A stretch of 64,000 nucleotides of DNA from Thiomicrorhabdus sp965603495 (GCA_965603495.1 CBFDDF010000002.1:1-64000); one strand, 5' to 3'; positions 9,141 to 17,396 are shown, numbered from the stretch's first letter. Program-made: numbers and translations. The notes: generated from the sequence alone by a model not told the origin.

Positions 9141-9214
9141 GGCGGAATAGCAAAGTGGCTATGCAGTGGATTGCAAATCCATCTACCTCGGTTCGACTCC
9201 GGGTTCCGCCTCCA
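9141..9214 (+). tRNA. cysT: tRNA-Cys (GCA)
   Basis: Acceptor arms GGCGGAA and TTCCGCC pair, the anticodon GCA sits in the loop of GGATTGCAAATCC, and CCA is encoded at 9212-9214. It is six bases after tRNA-Gly, so it is co-transcribed. Confidence 0.97.
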
Positions 9215-9230
9215 TTTACATTTGGAAAGA

Positions 9231-9260
9231 TTGATAAATTTCGACTTAGCATTTTATAAT
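9231..9260 (+). promoter_or_regulatory. possible internal promoter for tRNA-Leu
   Basis: TTGATA at 9231-9236 and TATAAT at 9255-9260 with an 18-base spacer lie just upstream of tRNA-Leu. It may boost this tRNA separately or be chance in an AT-rich spacer. Confidence 0.4.
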
Positions 9261-9271
9261 GTTAGCTATCT

Positions 9272-9358
9272 GCCCAGGTGGCGAAATTGGTAGACGCAAG
9301 GGACTTAAAATCCCTCGGTGGTAACACCGTGCCGGTTCGACTCCGGCCCTGGGCACCA
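9272..9358 (+). tRNA. leuZ: tRNA-Leu (TAA)
   Basis: Acceptor arms GCCCAGG and CCTGGGC pair. The anticodon stem-loop GGGACTTAAAATCCC carries TAA, there is a long variable arm (CGGTGGTAACACCG), and CCA is encoded at 9356-9358. Confidence 0.97.
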
Positions 9359-9364
9359 TATTCT

Positions 9365-9399
9365 AAAAGCCAGCTTAATTCATTAAGCTGGCTTTTTTT
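9365..9399 (+). terminator. terminator of the tRNA cluster
   Basis: AAAGCCAGCTTAA, loop TTCA, TTAAGCTGGCTTTTTTT: a strong stem followed by T residues, seven bases after tRNA-Leu. Confidence 0.9.
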
Positions 9400-9543
9400 A
9401 TGCCTAAATTTTAGGGATTCCGAAGTGCAACTCTGCAAAGAGGGTTTACTTATCTTATCTATCCGTTTTATTCATCAAATAACACCCGTCTGAAATGTAT
9501 CTTTAATGGTTGTTTTGTTTGAGGGAGTTTTGCGCGGAAAAGT

Positions 9544-10215
9544 TTAATTCGCGGCTGCGTGGTCTAGGAACCAGTGTTTAGGGCCAATCAAAGCAATAGG
9601 CAGAGGTTCGCCTATGGAGAGCTTATGCAGCGCATCTTTTTTACCCACTCCCGGTGCTAGCACAATACGATGTTTTGCGTTGTGTAGCGTATTGAGGCTT
9701 AATGAGACCCTTTCAGAGGGTGGTTTTGGAGCATCAAATACCGCGACGACTGAGTCTGTTTGGGTTAGAGCAGGGTTGCTAGGGAATAAGCTAGCCGTGT
9801 GACCGTCTTCTCCCATGCCTAAAATAACAATATCAAGCGCATCGAAAGAGGTTATTTGGGTTTGATAGTCTTTAGCGGCTTTCTCGGCGCCTAATTCGGC
9901 TTTGATAGGAAAGAAGTGTTTTTTTGATGGGCCTTGGCCGTTAAAGAGTGTTTTAGACACCATGCTGTCATTACGTTCTGCATGGCCAACAGGTAAGCAC
10001 CGTTCGTCCCCCATATACCATTCTACTTGCTCCCATGGAAGGGCGAGTCTAGAGAGTTTCTGTAGGCAAAGTGCTGGGGTGTTACCTCCAGGTAGTGCGA
10101 TTCTACAACGGGGTTGGTGGCGCAAGCATTCTTTTATTTTTAGGGCGATAAAATTCGCAGCAGCTTCCGCGAGGTGCTCGGTATTGTCATATATGTGATA
10201 TTGATCCGCTGACAT
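9544..10215 (-). CDS. pgl: 6-phosphogluconolactonase
   Basis: A DevB-type lactonase of 223 residues that hydrolyses 6-phosphogluconolactone, the second step of the oxidative pentose phosphate pathway, in the cytoplasm. Family motifs are visible: ALPGGNTP near residue 41, MGDERCLP near 68, and ILGMGEDGHTASLFP near 130. Its ATG overlaps the zwf stop codon by one base (TAATG), so translation is probably coupled to zwf. It is the last gene of the gnd-zwf-pgl operon. Confidence 0.95.
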   Translation of the reverse strand: MSADQYHIYDNTEHLAEAAANFIALKIKECLRHQPRCRIALPGGNTPALCLQKLSRLALPWEQVEWYMGDERCLPVGHAERNDSMVSKTLFNGQGPSKKHFFPIKAELGAEKAAKDYQTQITSFDALDIVILGMGEDGHTASLFPSNPALTQTDSVVAVFDAPKPPSERVSLSLNTLHNAKHRIVLAPGVGKKDALHKLSIGEPLPIALIGPKHWFLDHAAAN

Positions 10216-11744
10216 TATTCTATATCACCATGGTTTTTTCCGGGGCGGTACCAGCCACATAAGCAGTCTTTTGTTAACACATCCATCGCTGGAATATCAC
10301 AACTTCCGGCAGGATAGCGATCAATGGATACTCGGTTTTTCCATGCATTTAGGATCGGTTCGACGATCGCCCAGGATTCATTTACCTCATCGGCACGTGA
10401 AAACAGAGTGCCATCCCCCATCAATACATCGTGCATCAGGACTTCATAGGCATCCGCCACAGCATCCGTATTGGCATAAGGGGCATGCATTTCCATGACT
10501 TCATTATCTGTCGTAGGGCCTGGCTTTTTAGCATTGATTCTTAAGACAATGCCGCTGTCAGGCTGTAGTCTAAAGATTAGTGCGTTAGAGGTGGGTAAAG
10601 AAGCATGTTCATTAAACAGGTTGAAAGGGGGTTTTTTGAAGCGAATAATCACTTCTGATACACGACTCGGCAGACGTTTCCCTGAGGTCAAAATAAAGGG
10701 TACGCCTTGCCAGCGCCAATTATCAATTTGAAAGCGCACAGCGGCGAAAGTCTCAGTCACTGAGTCAGGAGAGACCCCTTCTTCAGCAACATAAGCTGGT
10801 TTAATTTCGTCGCGTATAATGCCTTTGGCATATTGAGCGGCAACCGTCAGCGAGTCTATGTCTTCGGGTTTAAAGCGTCTTACCGCGCGAAGAACTTTGA
10901 TTTTTTCATCGCGTACGGCATCTGCCGTAAATTCAACGGGTGGCTCCATAGCAACTAAAGTCATGACTTGCATGAGATGACTTTGAATCATGTCACGCAG
11001 CGCACCAGCTTTTTCATAATATTGCGCACGGTATTCAATGCCGAGTGTTTCTGAGACATTGATTTGCACATTATCAATATAGTTTCGGTTCCAGAGCGGT
11101 TCCATAATGCCGTTGGCAAAGCGGTAGACTAATAAGTTTTGGACACTTTCTTTCCCCAGATAATGATCGATTCTATAAATCTGTTTCTCATTAAAAACCG
11201 CTTGTAATTCGGTGTTTAAAGCAATAGACGTTTCAAGATTCATTCCAAAGGGTTTTTCAATAACAATTCTTCGGTAGCCTTCAGCTTCTGACACTAACCC
11301 CGCCTTGTCTAAACCTTGTGCAACTTTGCCATACCAAGCAGGCGGAATCGCGCAGTAAAACATGGCGTTTTTTTGTTCGCAGTCACCTAAAGGATGAATG
11401 GCTTCGGCTAGGAGAGCGTAACTTTCGTCACTGCCTAAGTCGCCAGGCACTAAAATCAATTTTTCGGTAAACGCGGTCCATTTTTTAGGGTCTTTGGTGA
11501 TATCGTGGCATATTTCCGTCAGACCATCAAAGAGGATCTGAATCCACTCTTCTTTGCTGCGCTTATTCACCAGTCCAATGATTCGGCTGTCCTTATGAAC
11601 GAGCCCACAGTCCATCATGCGGATGAGAGAGGGGATAAGCTTACGTTTGGTCAAGTCTCCCGTTGCGCCAAATATCACAATATTTGACGGATCAGCCGCT
11701 TCAGTATCGATCAACGGCTGTTTACTTTCTGTTTGCATTGTCAT
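10215..11744 (-). CDS. zwf: glucose-6-phosphate 1-dehydrogenase
   Basis: Zwf oxidises glucose-6-phosphate with NADP+, the entry to the oxidative pentose phosphate pathway. The nucleotide-binding GATGDLTKRK motif and the catalytic RIDHYLGKESVQN motif are present. The frame is open upstream to 11963, but that would overlap the gnd 3' end by 200 bases. I choose the ATG at 11744, which follows the gnd stop by 19 bases and gives 509 residues, close to the usual 490. The ribosome site is weak (GGACGG), consistent with coupling to gnd. It is followed directly by pgl. Confidence 0.95.
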   Translation of the reverse strand: MTMQTESKQPLIDTEAADPSNIVIFGATGDLTKRKLIPSLIRMMDCGLVHKDSRIIGLVNKRSKEEWIQILFDGLTEICHDITKDPKKWTAFTEKLILVPGDLGSDESYALLAEAIHPLGDCEQKNAMFYCAIPPAWYGKVAQGLDKAGLVSEAEGYRRIVIEKPFGMNLETSIALNTELQAVFNEKQIYRIDHYLGKESVQNLLVYRFANGIMEPLWNRNYIDNVQINVSETLGIEYRAQYYEKAGALRDMIQSHLMQVMTLVAMEPPVEFTADAVRDEKIKVLRAVRRFKPEDIDSLTVAAQYAKGIIRDEIKPAYVAEEGVSPDSVTETFAAVRFQIDNWRWQGVPFILTSGKRLPSRVSEVIIRFKKPPFNLFNEHASLPTSNALIFRLQPDSGIVLRINAKKPGPTTDNEVMEMHAPYANTDAVADAYEVLMHDVLMGDGTLFSRADEVNESWAIVEPILNAWKNRVSIDRYPAGSCDIPAMDVLTKDCLCGWYRPGKNHGDIE

Positions 11745-11763
11745 ATCAAGCCCGTCCGTAAGG

Positions 11764-12684
11764 TTACTTGTTTTCTGCTGGTTTAATGGCGTGACCACCA
11801 AAACCTGCGCGCATCGCATTGAGAACCTTACCTGAGTAGGTGTTTTCCTGTCGGCTGCGGAAGCGCATTTGTAATGCCAAGCTGAGGACTGGTGCAGGAA
11901 TCGCTTGCTCGATAGAGGCTTCAATTGTCCAGCGACCTTCGCCAGAGTCATCGACGTAATCACTTAAACTGCTTAAGGCGACATCTTGTTTCAAGGCATC
12001 CGCAATTAAATCGAGTAACCAAGAGCGAACTACACTGCCGTGTTGCCAGATTTGTGAGATTTGCGTCATGTCTAAATCCATGCCTGGCTTATCTTCCATT
12101 AGTTCGAAGCCTTCCGCAAAAGCTTGCATCATGCCGTATTCAATCCCGTTGTGAACCATTTTGACATAGTGTCCGGCGCCAGCTGGTCCAACATGTCCCC
12201 AGCCGGTATCGTATGAAGGTGCAAGGGATTTAAGGGCGGGTTCAACCAGGGCAACGGTTTCTTTTTTACCGCCAACCATTAGGCTATAGCCATTCTCTAA
12301 GCCCCAGACACCGCCAGAGGTTCCACTGTCCATAAAGCGGTAACCTCTTGCTTCCAGCTCTAGTTCGCGTCTTTGAGATTGCTTATAGTTTGAATTACCG
12401 CCATCAATGACTAAATCGCCTGGTTCTAAGCCCGCTTCGATGATGGTTTCAATCGTTGTATCAACATGTTCATGCGGCACCATTAACCAGATAACTCGAG
12501 GTGCGCTTAGATTGTCAATAACGGCTTTAAATGAGGCGACGGCTTGTATGTTTTCATGTTCTTTTGACAGGTCAATCGCAACTTGCTCTGAACGATTGTA
12601 GGCAACGATATGATGATTATCCCTTGCAAGACGTCTAACCATATTTGCTCCCATTCTACCTAGGCCAATCATTGCTAACTTCAT
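11764..12684 (-). CDS. gnd: 6-phosphogluconate dehydrogenase, decarboxylating (short form)
   Basis: Oxidative decarboxylation of 6-phosphogluconate to ribulose-5-phosphate. The 306-residue length marks the short NAD-preferring Gnd class rather than the 470-residue enzyme. The Rossmann motif GLGRMGANMVRRL begins at about residue 7. The substrate motifs DGGNSNY, DSGTSGGVWGLENGY and HYVKMVHNGIEYGMMQA follow. AAGGAGAG lies just ahead of the ATG. First gene of the operon gnd-zwf-pgl, which together covers the whole oxidative branch. Confidence 0.95.
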   Translation of the reverse strand: MKLAMIGLGRMGANMVRRLARDNHHIVAYNRSEQVAIDLSKEHENIQAVASFKAVIDNLSAPRVIWLMVPHEHVDTTIETIIEAGLEPGDLVIDGGNSNYKQSQRRELELEARGYRFMDSGTSGGVWGLENGYSLMVGGKKETVALVEPALKSLAPSYDTGWGHVGPAGAGHYVKMVHNGIEYGMMQAFAEGFELMEDKPGMDLDMTQISQIWQHGSVVRSWLLDLIADALKQDVALSSLSDYVDDSGEGRWTIEASIEQAIPAPVLSLALQMRFRSRQENTYSGKVLNAMRAGFGGHAIKPAENK

Positions 12685-12920
12685 GTTACTCTCCTTGTTT
12701 TTTACTCGAATATGTTCATGTATTTAATGCGAAAAAGGTGTGTTTGTAAGGTGATTGTAATGTGTTTGTAAAGTGTTTAGATAGCATGGCTTGTCAGATT
12801 ACACTACATTCGCTTTGGAAGGGGTGTGGCAGGTTAAGCCAATATTTAGGTGTTTGCGACGCTGCAAACTTAATATTGATTCTACAGGTAATTACGCAGA
12901 ATAAAAGAGGGAATTGTATA

Positions 12921-12940
12921 AATAACCAGGCCTGGTTATT
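12921..12940. repeat. 20-bp palindrome with ACCAGGCCTGGT core
   Basis: AATAACCAGG joined to CCTGGTTATT is perfectly self-complementary, core at 12925-12936. It lies between divergent genes, not beside a terminator. Confidence 0.9.
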
Positions 12941-13014
12941 TAAAGTTATCGAGCCATTGACGGGTAAATAGTGTGCGGTATTCTCGGTTGTTTAGCCTAT
13001 TAGGGCTATCTGGT

Positions 13015-13072
13015 GTACGAAAAATAAATAACAGCGCACCACGATAACGCATGTGAGCGCACTTATCGTACA
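13015..13072. promoter_or_regulatory. nested inverted repeats upstream of the first nasT-like gene
   Basis: GTACGA at 13015-13020 can pair with TCGTAC at 13067-13072. Inside it, ACGATAA at 13041-13047 pairs with TTATCGT at 13063-13069, enclosing CGC-ATGTGA-GCG with a six-base loop. It may be an operator or an RNA hairpin in the regulator mRNA leader; the loop does not fit the published ANTAR loop rule at position 4. Confidence 0.4.
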
Positions 13073-13198
13073 ATTTAAAAATTATTATCTATTTAAGAAT
13101 GTAGTGTTTTGTATTAAGTAATTGTATTTAAAGTGTTTAAATTTTTTGGGCTGGTATAAGCTTAGCGGTCTATGTTCTCAATGAAAGGGGTTGGTGCT

Positions 13199-13786
13199 GT
13201 GAAAACAGATTTTAAGGTGTTACTAGTAAGCGATGAAGTTGCTAATACGCAAGAAATTGAGGCAGGGTTGATGGCTTCAGGTATTACTCAGGTCAAAATA
13301 ATTTCGACTGAATCCAATGTGTTAAGTGCGCTTAATGAGAACGCTGCTGATTTGATTGTGTTAGATGTTAAAAAGCCTTCCACCGCGCTGTTTGAGCAAT
13401 TCTCGATTGTGCATGAGTTTTGTCCTCGGCCAGTGGTTTGTTTCAGTAGTGAGCGTGATTCGAAGGTGATTGCGAAGTCTGTCAAGGCTGGGGTGACAGC
13501 TTATATTGTCGATGGCAAGGACGCCAATCGAATTAGGCCTATTATTGATGTGGCGATGGCGCGTTTTAATGAATGTTTCGCTGTACGTAAGGAGTTGGCG
13601 CAGGTTAAAGATAAATTATCCGAACGTGCGGTCATTGAAAGGGCGAAAGGTTTGTTGATTGAGCATAAGCGTATGACTGAAGATCAAGCTTATCAAACCA
13701 TGCGCAAGATGGCGATGGATCAAGGTAAAAAAATATCAATTGTCGCGCATGAAATCTGTGATGTCATTGCGGCTTTGTCTGCTTGA
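13199..13786 (+). CDS. nasT: NasT-like ANTAR response regulator, copy 1
   Basis: A receiver-like domain is joined to a C-terminal ANTAR RNA-binding domain; such proteins act as transcription antiterminators on nitrate-assimilation leaders. The receiver holds the usual acid at LIVLDVKKP. The ANTAR helices read ERAVIERAKGLLIEHKRMTE, DQAYQTMRKMAMDQGKK, then IVAHEI, with the Ala-Tyr and Met-Arg-x2-Ala-Met positions kept. The frame opens at 13172, but the GTG at 13199 has AAAGGGG eight bases ahead and gives 195 residues. It lies 42 bases before a second NasT-like gene and upstream of a NasS-like sensor, the usual nasST context. Confidence 0.88.
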   Translation: MKTDFKVLLVSDEVANTQEIEAGLMASGITQVKIISTESNVLSALNENAADLIVLDVKKPSTALFEQFSIVHEFCPRPVVCFSSERDSKVIAKSVKAGVTAYIVDGKDANRIRPIIDVAMARFNECFAVRKELAQVKDKLSERAVIERAKGLLIEHKRMTEDQAYQTMRKMAMDQGKKISIVAHEICDVIAALSA

Positions 13787-13828
13787 TGAATGTTTTATTT
13801 GTAATGCGAGATATAAAGAGTGGTTTCA

Positions 13829-14425
13829 GTGGTTAAGGGGGCCGGTGAGTTTCTTAGAGTTGTCTTGGTGGATACTGATACCGCTCGATCGGCACTGTTG
13901 GGGCAGGCGCTTCAAGATCAGGGGTTTGAGGTTGTCGAGCGCTTGAGTCCAGGGCCAAGCCTATTGGCGCAGGTTGCCAGAATTATGCCGGACATGATTG
14001 TGATTGATACCGATTCACCAGATCGAGATATGCTTGAAAGTGTGTCTTTATTGAGTGAGCATAATCCCTTGCCGGTGGTGATGTTTGCGGATGAGGATGA
14101 TGATACGGTTGTTCGTGAGGCGATTCGTTCGGGTGTCAGTGGTTATATTGCACGTAATACGGATCCAGAGAGAGTTCGCTCAATTATGAGGGTGGCGATT
14201 GCAAGGTTTAGAGAGTATCAAGCTTTAAAGGATGAGTTGTTAAAAACCAAAGGTGAGCTACAAACCAATAAATTGGTACAGAAAGCGAAGATGTTATTGG
14301 TTCAGCATAAGAGTGCAACGGAGCAGGAGGCGCATCAGGCCATTGTGAGGATGTCTATGGATCAAAATAAATCCTTAGCGGATGTTGCGCAGAATATTAT
14401 CAGTGTCTTAGGAATGGAAATATGA
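13829..14425 (+). CDS. nasT: NasT-like ANTAR response regulator, copy 2
   Basis: A second receiver-ANTAR protein of about 198 residues. Its receiver is closer to classical NasT (VVLVDTDTARS, VIDTDSPDRD, GVSGYIARNTDPERVRSIM), followed by the coiled linker typical of the family. The ANTAR domain (LVQKAKMLLVQHKSATEQEAHQAIVRMSMDQNKSL) has His where copy 1 has Tyr and Ser where copy 1 has Ala, so it is less canonical. The GTG at 13829 is eight bases after AAAGAG; a GTG at 13820 is the alternative. It lies 12 bases before nasS, so the three genes are probably one operon. Confidence 0.88.
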   Translation: MVKGAGEFLRVVLVDTDTARSALLGQALQDQGFEVVERLSPGPSLLAQVARIMPDMIVIDTDSPDRDMLESVSLLSEHNPLPVVMFADEDDDTVVREAIRSGVSGYIARNTDPERVRSIMRVAIARFREYQALKDELLKTKGELQTNKLVQKAKMLLVQHKSATEQEAHQAIVRMSMDQNKSLADVAQNIISVLGMEI

Positions 14426-14437
14426 GGTGGTATTTGC

Positions 14438-15589
14438 ATGTTGGATAAATTAAAAGTGGGATTTAGTCCATTGACGGACAGTGCGCCTTTGATTGTTGCT
14501 AAAGAAGAGGGTTTTTTCGCGCAGGAAGGGTTGAATGTCACGCTTTGCAAAGAGGTTTCCTGGGCAAATATTCGAGATAAGCTAGTCTATGGTGAGTTTG
14601 ATGCCGCACATATGTTGGCCCCGATGTTGATGGCAACGACCTTGGGGTTGGGTGGGGTTAAAAAAGCATTGCTCACGGCGTATTCATTTGGGTTGAACGG
14701 CAATGCAATAAGTGTTTCCAATGTGCTGTATGAGGCAATGGTTGCTTGCGAACCTAAGTTAATTGAGTGTCCTGAAAAAACCGCCAGTGTTTTAAGGCAG
14801 GTGGTAGAAGCTCGTAAAGAGCAGTCTAAGACTAAGTTACGTTTCGCTGTGGTTTTTCCTTTTTCGATGCATTACTACTTGTTAAATCATTGGTTGCAAA
14901 CGGCAGGGGTCGATATTAATGAGGATGTCGAGGTTCTGGTTGTGCCACCATCTCGTGTCGTTCAGGCTTTGGAGGAGGGGTTGATTGATGGTTACTGTGT
15001 CGGTGAGCCTTGGAATACGCATGCGGTTAAGCGGCAGGTAGGTGTGACGATTATTACGGGTTATGAAATCTGGAATAATGCGCCAGAGAAAGTGTTGGCG
15101 GTCACTGAAGAGTGGGCGCAGAACAATTCGGATATTCATCAGAGGATGGTTTGGGCATTATATCAAGCAAGTCAGTGGATTGACCAAGCGGAGAATCGTC
15201 CAGCATTGATCTCTTATCTGGCGATGGAAAAATATGTCAATGCACCGATCTCCAGTATTGAGAATGCGCTCAGTGGTCAGGTTTGTAACCCCGTTTGTAA
15301 AACTTGTCGTAGTGTTCCAAATTTTTCACTGCCATTTAAGTATCAAGCCAATTTTCCATGGCAATCTCATGCCGAGTGGATTTTGCAGCAAATGCAAGCT
15401 TTAGGTCAGATTTCTGGAGATTTTGATATTAAAGCAGTCGTTGCAGCAGCTTATCGGACAGATTTGTATCGTAAAATATTGGTGGCGCATGGCGTTTCTG
15501 TTCCTAGTGTAAATTCAAAGGCGGAAGGAGAGCATGCTGTTCCTTGGGTGGATGAAGGGTATTTGTTGGGAGAAGATCTCTTTCTTTAG
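14438..15589 (+). CDS. nasS: NasS-like cytoplasmic nitrate sensor
   Basis: A 383-residue homologue of the nitrate-binding protein NrtA without a signal peptide, so it should be cytoplasmic. In known NasS-NasT pairs the sensor holds the ANTAR protein inactive until nitrate or nitrite binds. Shared blocks include KVGFSPLTDSAPLIVAKEEGFF, EFDAAHMLAPML, GNAISVSN and the ligand-site region IDGYCVGEPWN, all also present in the NrtA homologue downstream. GAGGTGG precedes the ATG. With two NasT-like partners next door it may sequester one or both. Confidence 0.9.
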   Translation: MLDKLKVGFSPLTDSAPLIVAKEEGFFAQEGLNVTLCKEVSWANIRDKLVYGEFDAAHMLAPMLMATTLGLGGVKKALLTAYSFGLNGNAISVSNVLYEAMVACEPKLIECPEKTASVLRQVVEARKEQSKTKLRFAVVFPFSMHYYLLNHWLQTAGVDINEDVEVLVVPPSRVVQALEEGLIDGYCVGEPWNTHAVKRQVGVTIITGYEIWNNAPEKVLAVTEEWAQNNSDIHQRMVWALYQASQWIDQAENRPALISYLAMEKYVNAPISSIENALSGQVCNPVCKTCRSVPNFSLPFKYQANFPWQSHAEWILQQMQALGQISGDFDIKAVVAAAYRTDLYRKILVAHGVSVPSVNSKAEGEHAVPWVDEGYLLGEDLFL

Positions 15590-15955
15590 TTTCGTTGTTT
15601 TCCATCATTCGCCTAAATTTCCCATCTGCTTTTCTAAGTTTCTATTCTGTTTATCATTATCTAAAGAATCGTTGCACCAAAATAACCGTAAGCCAGTCTA
15701 TTTTGGTAATTATCCATATTTTAATATACTGGTTATGTTGTGTGTTTTTTATTAACCGTATGAAATTGCAGGTAAAGTCATTATTGGTCTGTAGCGTGCT
15801 TAATCGATACTAAGTTAATCGAGTAATGTTGCTCTAGGATTCTTCCTGTTGATAGGAGGGATGTAGAGCAATCATATCCCTTCTATTTATATATCTGAAT
15901 TCTTAAAGCTTTGTAAGTTTTATTAAATACATTTAAATAAAGAAAGGGTCATACC
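15590..15955 (+). promoter_or_regulatory. structured leader of the nrtABC operon (candidate ANTAR target)
   Basis: This 366-base gap has no supported gene. A small hairpin GTTA-ATCGAG-TAAT (15814-15827) has a six-base loop with A1 and G4, as in known ANTAR targets. Next is a long hairpin: TTGCTCTA (15829-15836) pairs with TAGAGCAA (15864-15871), and TTCTTCCT pairs with AGGAGGGA around the loop GTTGAT (15848-15853). Its 3' arm is also the 5' arm of a competing stem, ATAGGAGGGAT (15852-15862) with ATCCCTTCTAT (15876-15886). That stem is followed by only a weak TTATATAT tract. The mutual exclusion fits antitermination by NasT; the weak T tract is a caveat. Confidence 0.55.
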
Positions 15956-17350
15956 ATGTCTGCATTCAAATCATCACGTCGTTATTTTTTAAAGAAAACC
16001 GTACTTGCGGTAAGTACTGCTATCGCACTTTCATCGGGTGCTTATGTATCTAGTGCCTATGCTTTAGGCGAAGCTGAAAAAGAAGAGTTAAAGTTTGGTT
16101 TCATCAAGCTAACGGATATGGCACCTTTGGCCATCGCTGCTGAAAATGGCTATTTCGAAGATGAGGGTCTATACGTTCAGTTAGAAGCACAAGCCAACTG
16201 GAAAGTACTATTAGATCGCGTTATCGATGGTCAGCTGGACGGTGCACATATGTTGGCGGGTCAGCCGATTGCGGCAACCATTGGTTACGGTACCAAGGCA
16301 AACGTTATTACGCCTATCTCAATGGATTTAAACGGCAATGCCATTACTGTTTCGAATAAGACTTGGGCAGCAATGAAGCCACACGTCAAAATGGAGGGTG
16401 ACAAACCTGCGCACCCAATTAGTGCAGCAGCACTTAAACCCGTTGTTGAGTCCTACAAAGATGCGGGTAAGCCCTTTAAGATGGGGATGGTCTTCCCTGT
16501 ATCAACTCATAACTATGAACTACGTTATTGGTTAGCAGCCGGCGGTTTAAATCCTGGTTATTATGCGCCGCATAAAGGCAATTCTGCCGGTACTTTAGAT
16601 GCAGATGTTTTACTGTCGGTGACACCTCCACCTCAAATGCCAGCCACCATGGAAGCTGGAACAATTGAAGGTTACTGTGTAGGTGAACCTTGGAACCAAC
16701 AGGCAGTATTTAAAGGCATCGGTGTTCCAGTTATCTCTGATAATTCAATCCAAAAGAACAATCCAGAAAAAGTATTCGGTCTGCGTGAAGACTTCTATGA
16801 GAAGTATCCAAACACAACTATCCGTGTTGTAAAAGCAATGATTCGTGCAGCGCATTGGTTAGATGCTGAAAACAATAAAAACCGTCCAGCAGCTGTGAAA
16901 ATTTTATCTAAACCAAACTATGTTGGAGCGGATTACAAAGTCATTGCCAATTCAATGACAGGAACTTTTGAATATGAGAAAGGCGATAAACGTTCTGAGC
17001 CAGATTTCAACGTGTTCTTCCGTTATAACGCTACCTATCCATACTATTCAGATGCAATCTGGTACATGACTCAAATGCGTCGTTGGGGTCAGATTTCTGA
17101 ACAGCAAACCGATTCTTGGTACAAAGATATGGCTAAAAAAGTCTATCGCCCAGATATTTATAAGCAGGCAGTTAATGAATTGATTGCTGACGGTAAATTT
17201 AAAGCGTCGGACTTCCCTGGTGTTTCTGAATCAGACGGTTTCCGTGGTGTGCAAAACGACTTTATGGACGGTGTTCCATATGACGGATCTAAGCCTAATG
17301 CCTATATTGACAGCATGACAATCGGTCTTAAAGGTTCAAAGAAACTTTAA
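15956..17350 (+). CDS. nrtA: nitrate ABC transporter substrate-binding protein
   Basis: A 464-residue periplasmic binding protein of the NrtA/CmpA/NasF family. It begins with a Tat-type signal (SRRYFLKK, then a hydrophobic stretch ending AYA at about residue 36), so it is exported folded. The core matches the NasS-like protein: FGFIKLTDMAPLAIAAENGYF, GQLDGAHMLAGQP, NGNAITVSN and IEGYCVGEPWN. AAAGGG lies eight bases ahead of the ATG. Nitrate is the likely ligand because of the NasST context, but the fold also serves nitrite, cyanate and bicarbonate. A strong hairpin between this gene and nrtB may keep nrtA mRNA more abundant. Confidence 0.92.
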   Translation: MSAFKSSRRYFLKKTVLAVSTAIALSSGAYVSSAYALGEAEKEELKFGFIKLTDMAPLAIAAENGYFEDEGLYVQLEAQANWKVLLDRVIDGQLDGAHMLAGQPIAATIGYGTKANVITPISMDLNGNAITVSNKTWAAMKPHVKMEGDKPAHPISAAALKPVVESYKDAGKPFKMGMVFPVSTHNYELRYWLAAGGLNPGYYAPHKGNSAGTLDADVLLSVTPPPQMPATMEAGTIEGYCVGEPWNQQAVFKGIGVPVISDNSIQKNNPEKVFGLREDFYEKYPNTTIRVVKAMIRAAHWLDAENNKNRPAAVKILSKPNYVGADYKVIANSMTGTFEYEKGDKRSEPDFNVFFRYNATYPYYSDAIWYMTQMRRWGQISEQQTDSWYKDMAKKVYRPDIYKQAVNELIADGKFKASDFPGVSESDGFRGVQNDFMDGVPYDGSKPNAYIDSMTIGLKGSKKL

Positions 17351-17360
17351 TTAAATAGAA

Positions 17361-17396
17361 AACCTTCTATTGGCACAAAGTGTTGATAGGAGGGGG
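17361..17396 (+). promoter_or_regulatory. intercistronic hairpin between nrtA and nrtB
   Basis: CCTTCTAT (17363-17370) pairs with ATAGGAGG (17386-17393) with one G-T pair, and CAC-AAA-GTG closes the loop. It has no T tract, so it looks like an mRNA-stabilising or attenuating stem after the binding-protein gene. It shares the 14-base string TGTTGATAGGAGGG with the leader at 15847-15860. Confidence 0.65.

Larger units (their letters stand above)
12685..13198. other. divergent intergenic region between gnd and the nas regulators
   Basis: No gene supported. It contains a 20-bp perfect palindrome at 12921-12940 and nested inverted repeats at 13015-13070. Promoters for gnd and for the regulators must lie here; the AT-rich stretch 13080-13160 is the likely site for the latter. 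Confidence 0.6.

Noticed and set aside
9016..9493. Short frames over the tRNA cluster on both strands
   Set aside because: They run through three perfect tRNA genes and have no ribosome sites or family resemblance.
10215..11963. Full-length 582-residue reading of zwf
   Set aside because: The first 73 residues overlap the gnd 3' end and have no resemblance to the enzyme; the ATG at 11744 fits family length.
12762..12971. 69-codon plus-strand frame upstream of the nas regulators
   Set aside because: No ribosome site, odd composition, and it runs through the 20-bp palindrome.
15534..15813. Two short frames after nasS
   Set aside because: Low-complexity, hydrophobic by AT bias, overlapping nasS and the structured leader; no ribosome site.
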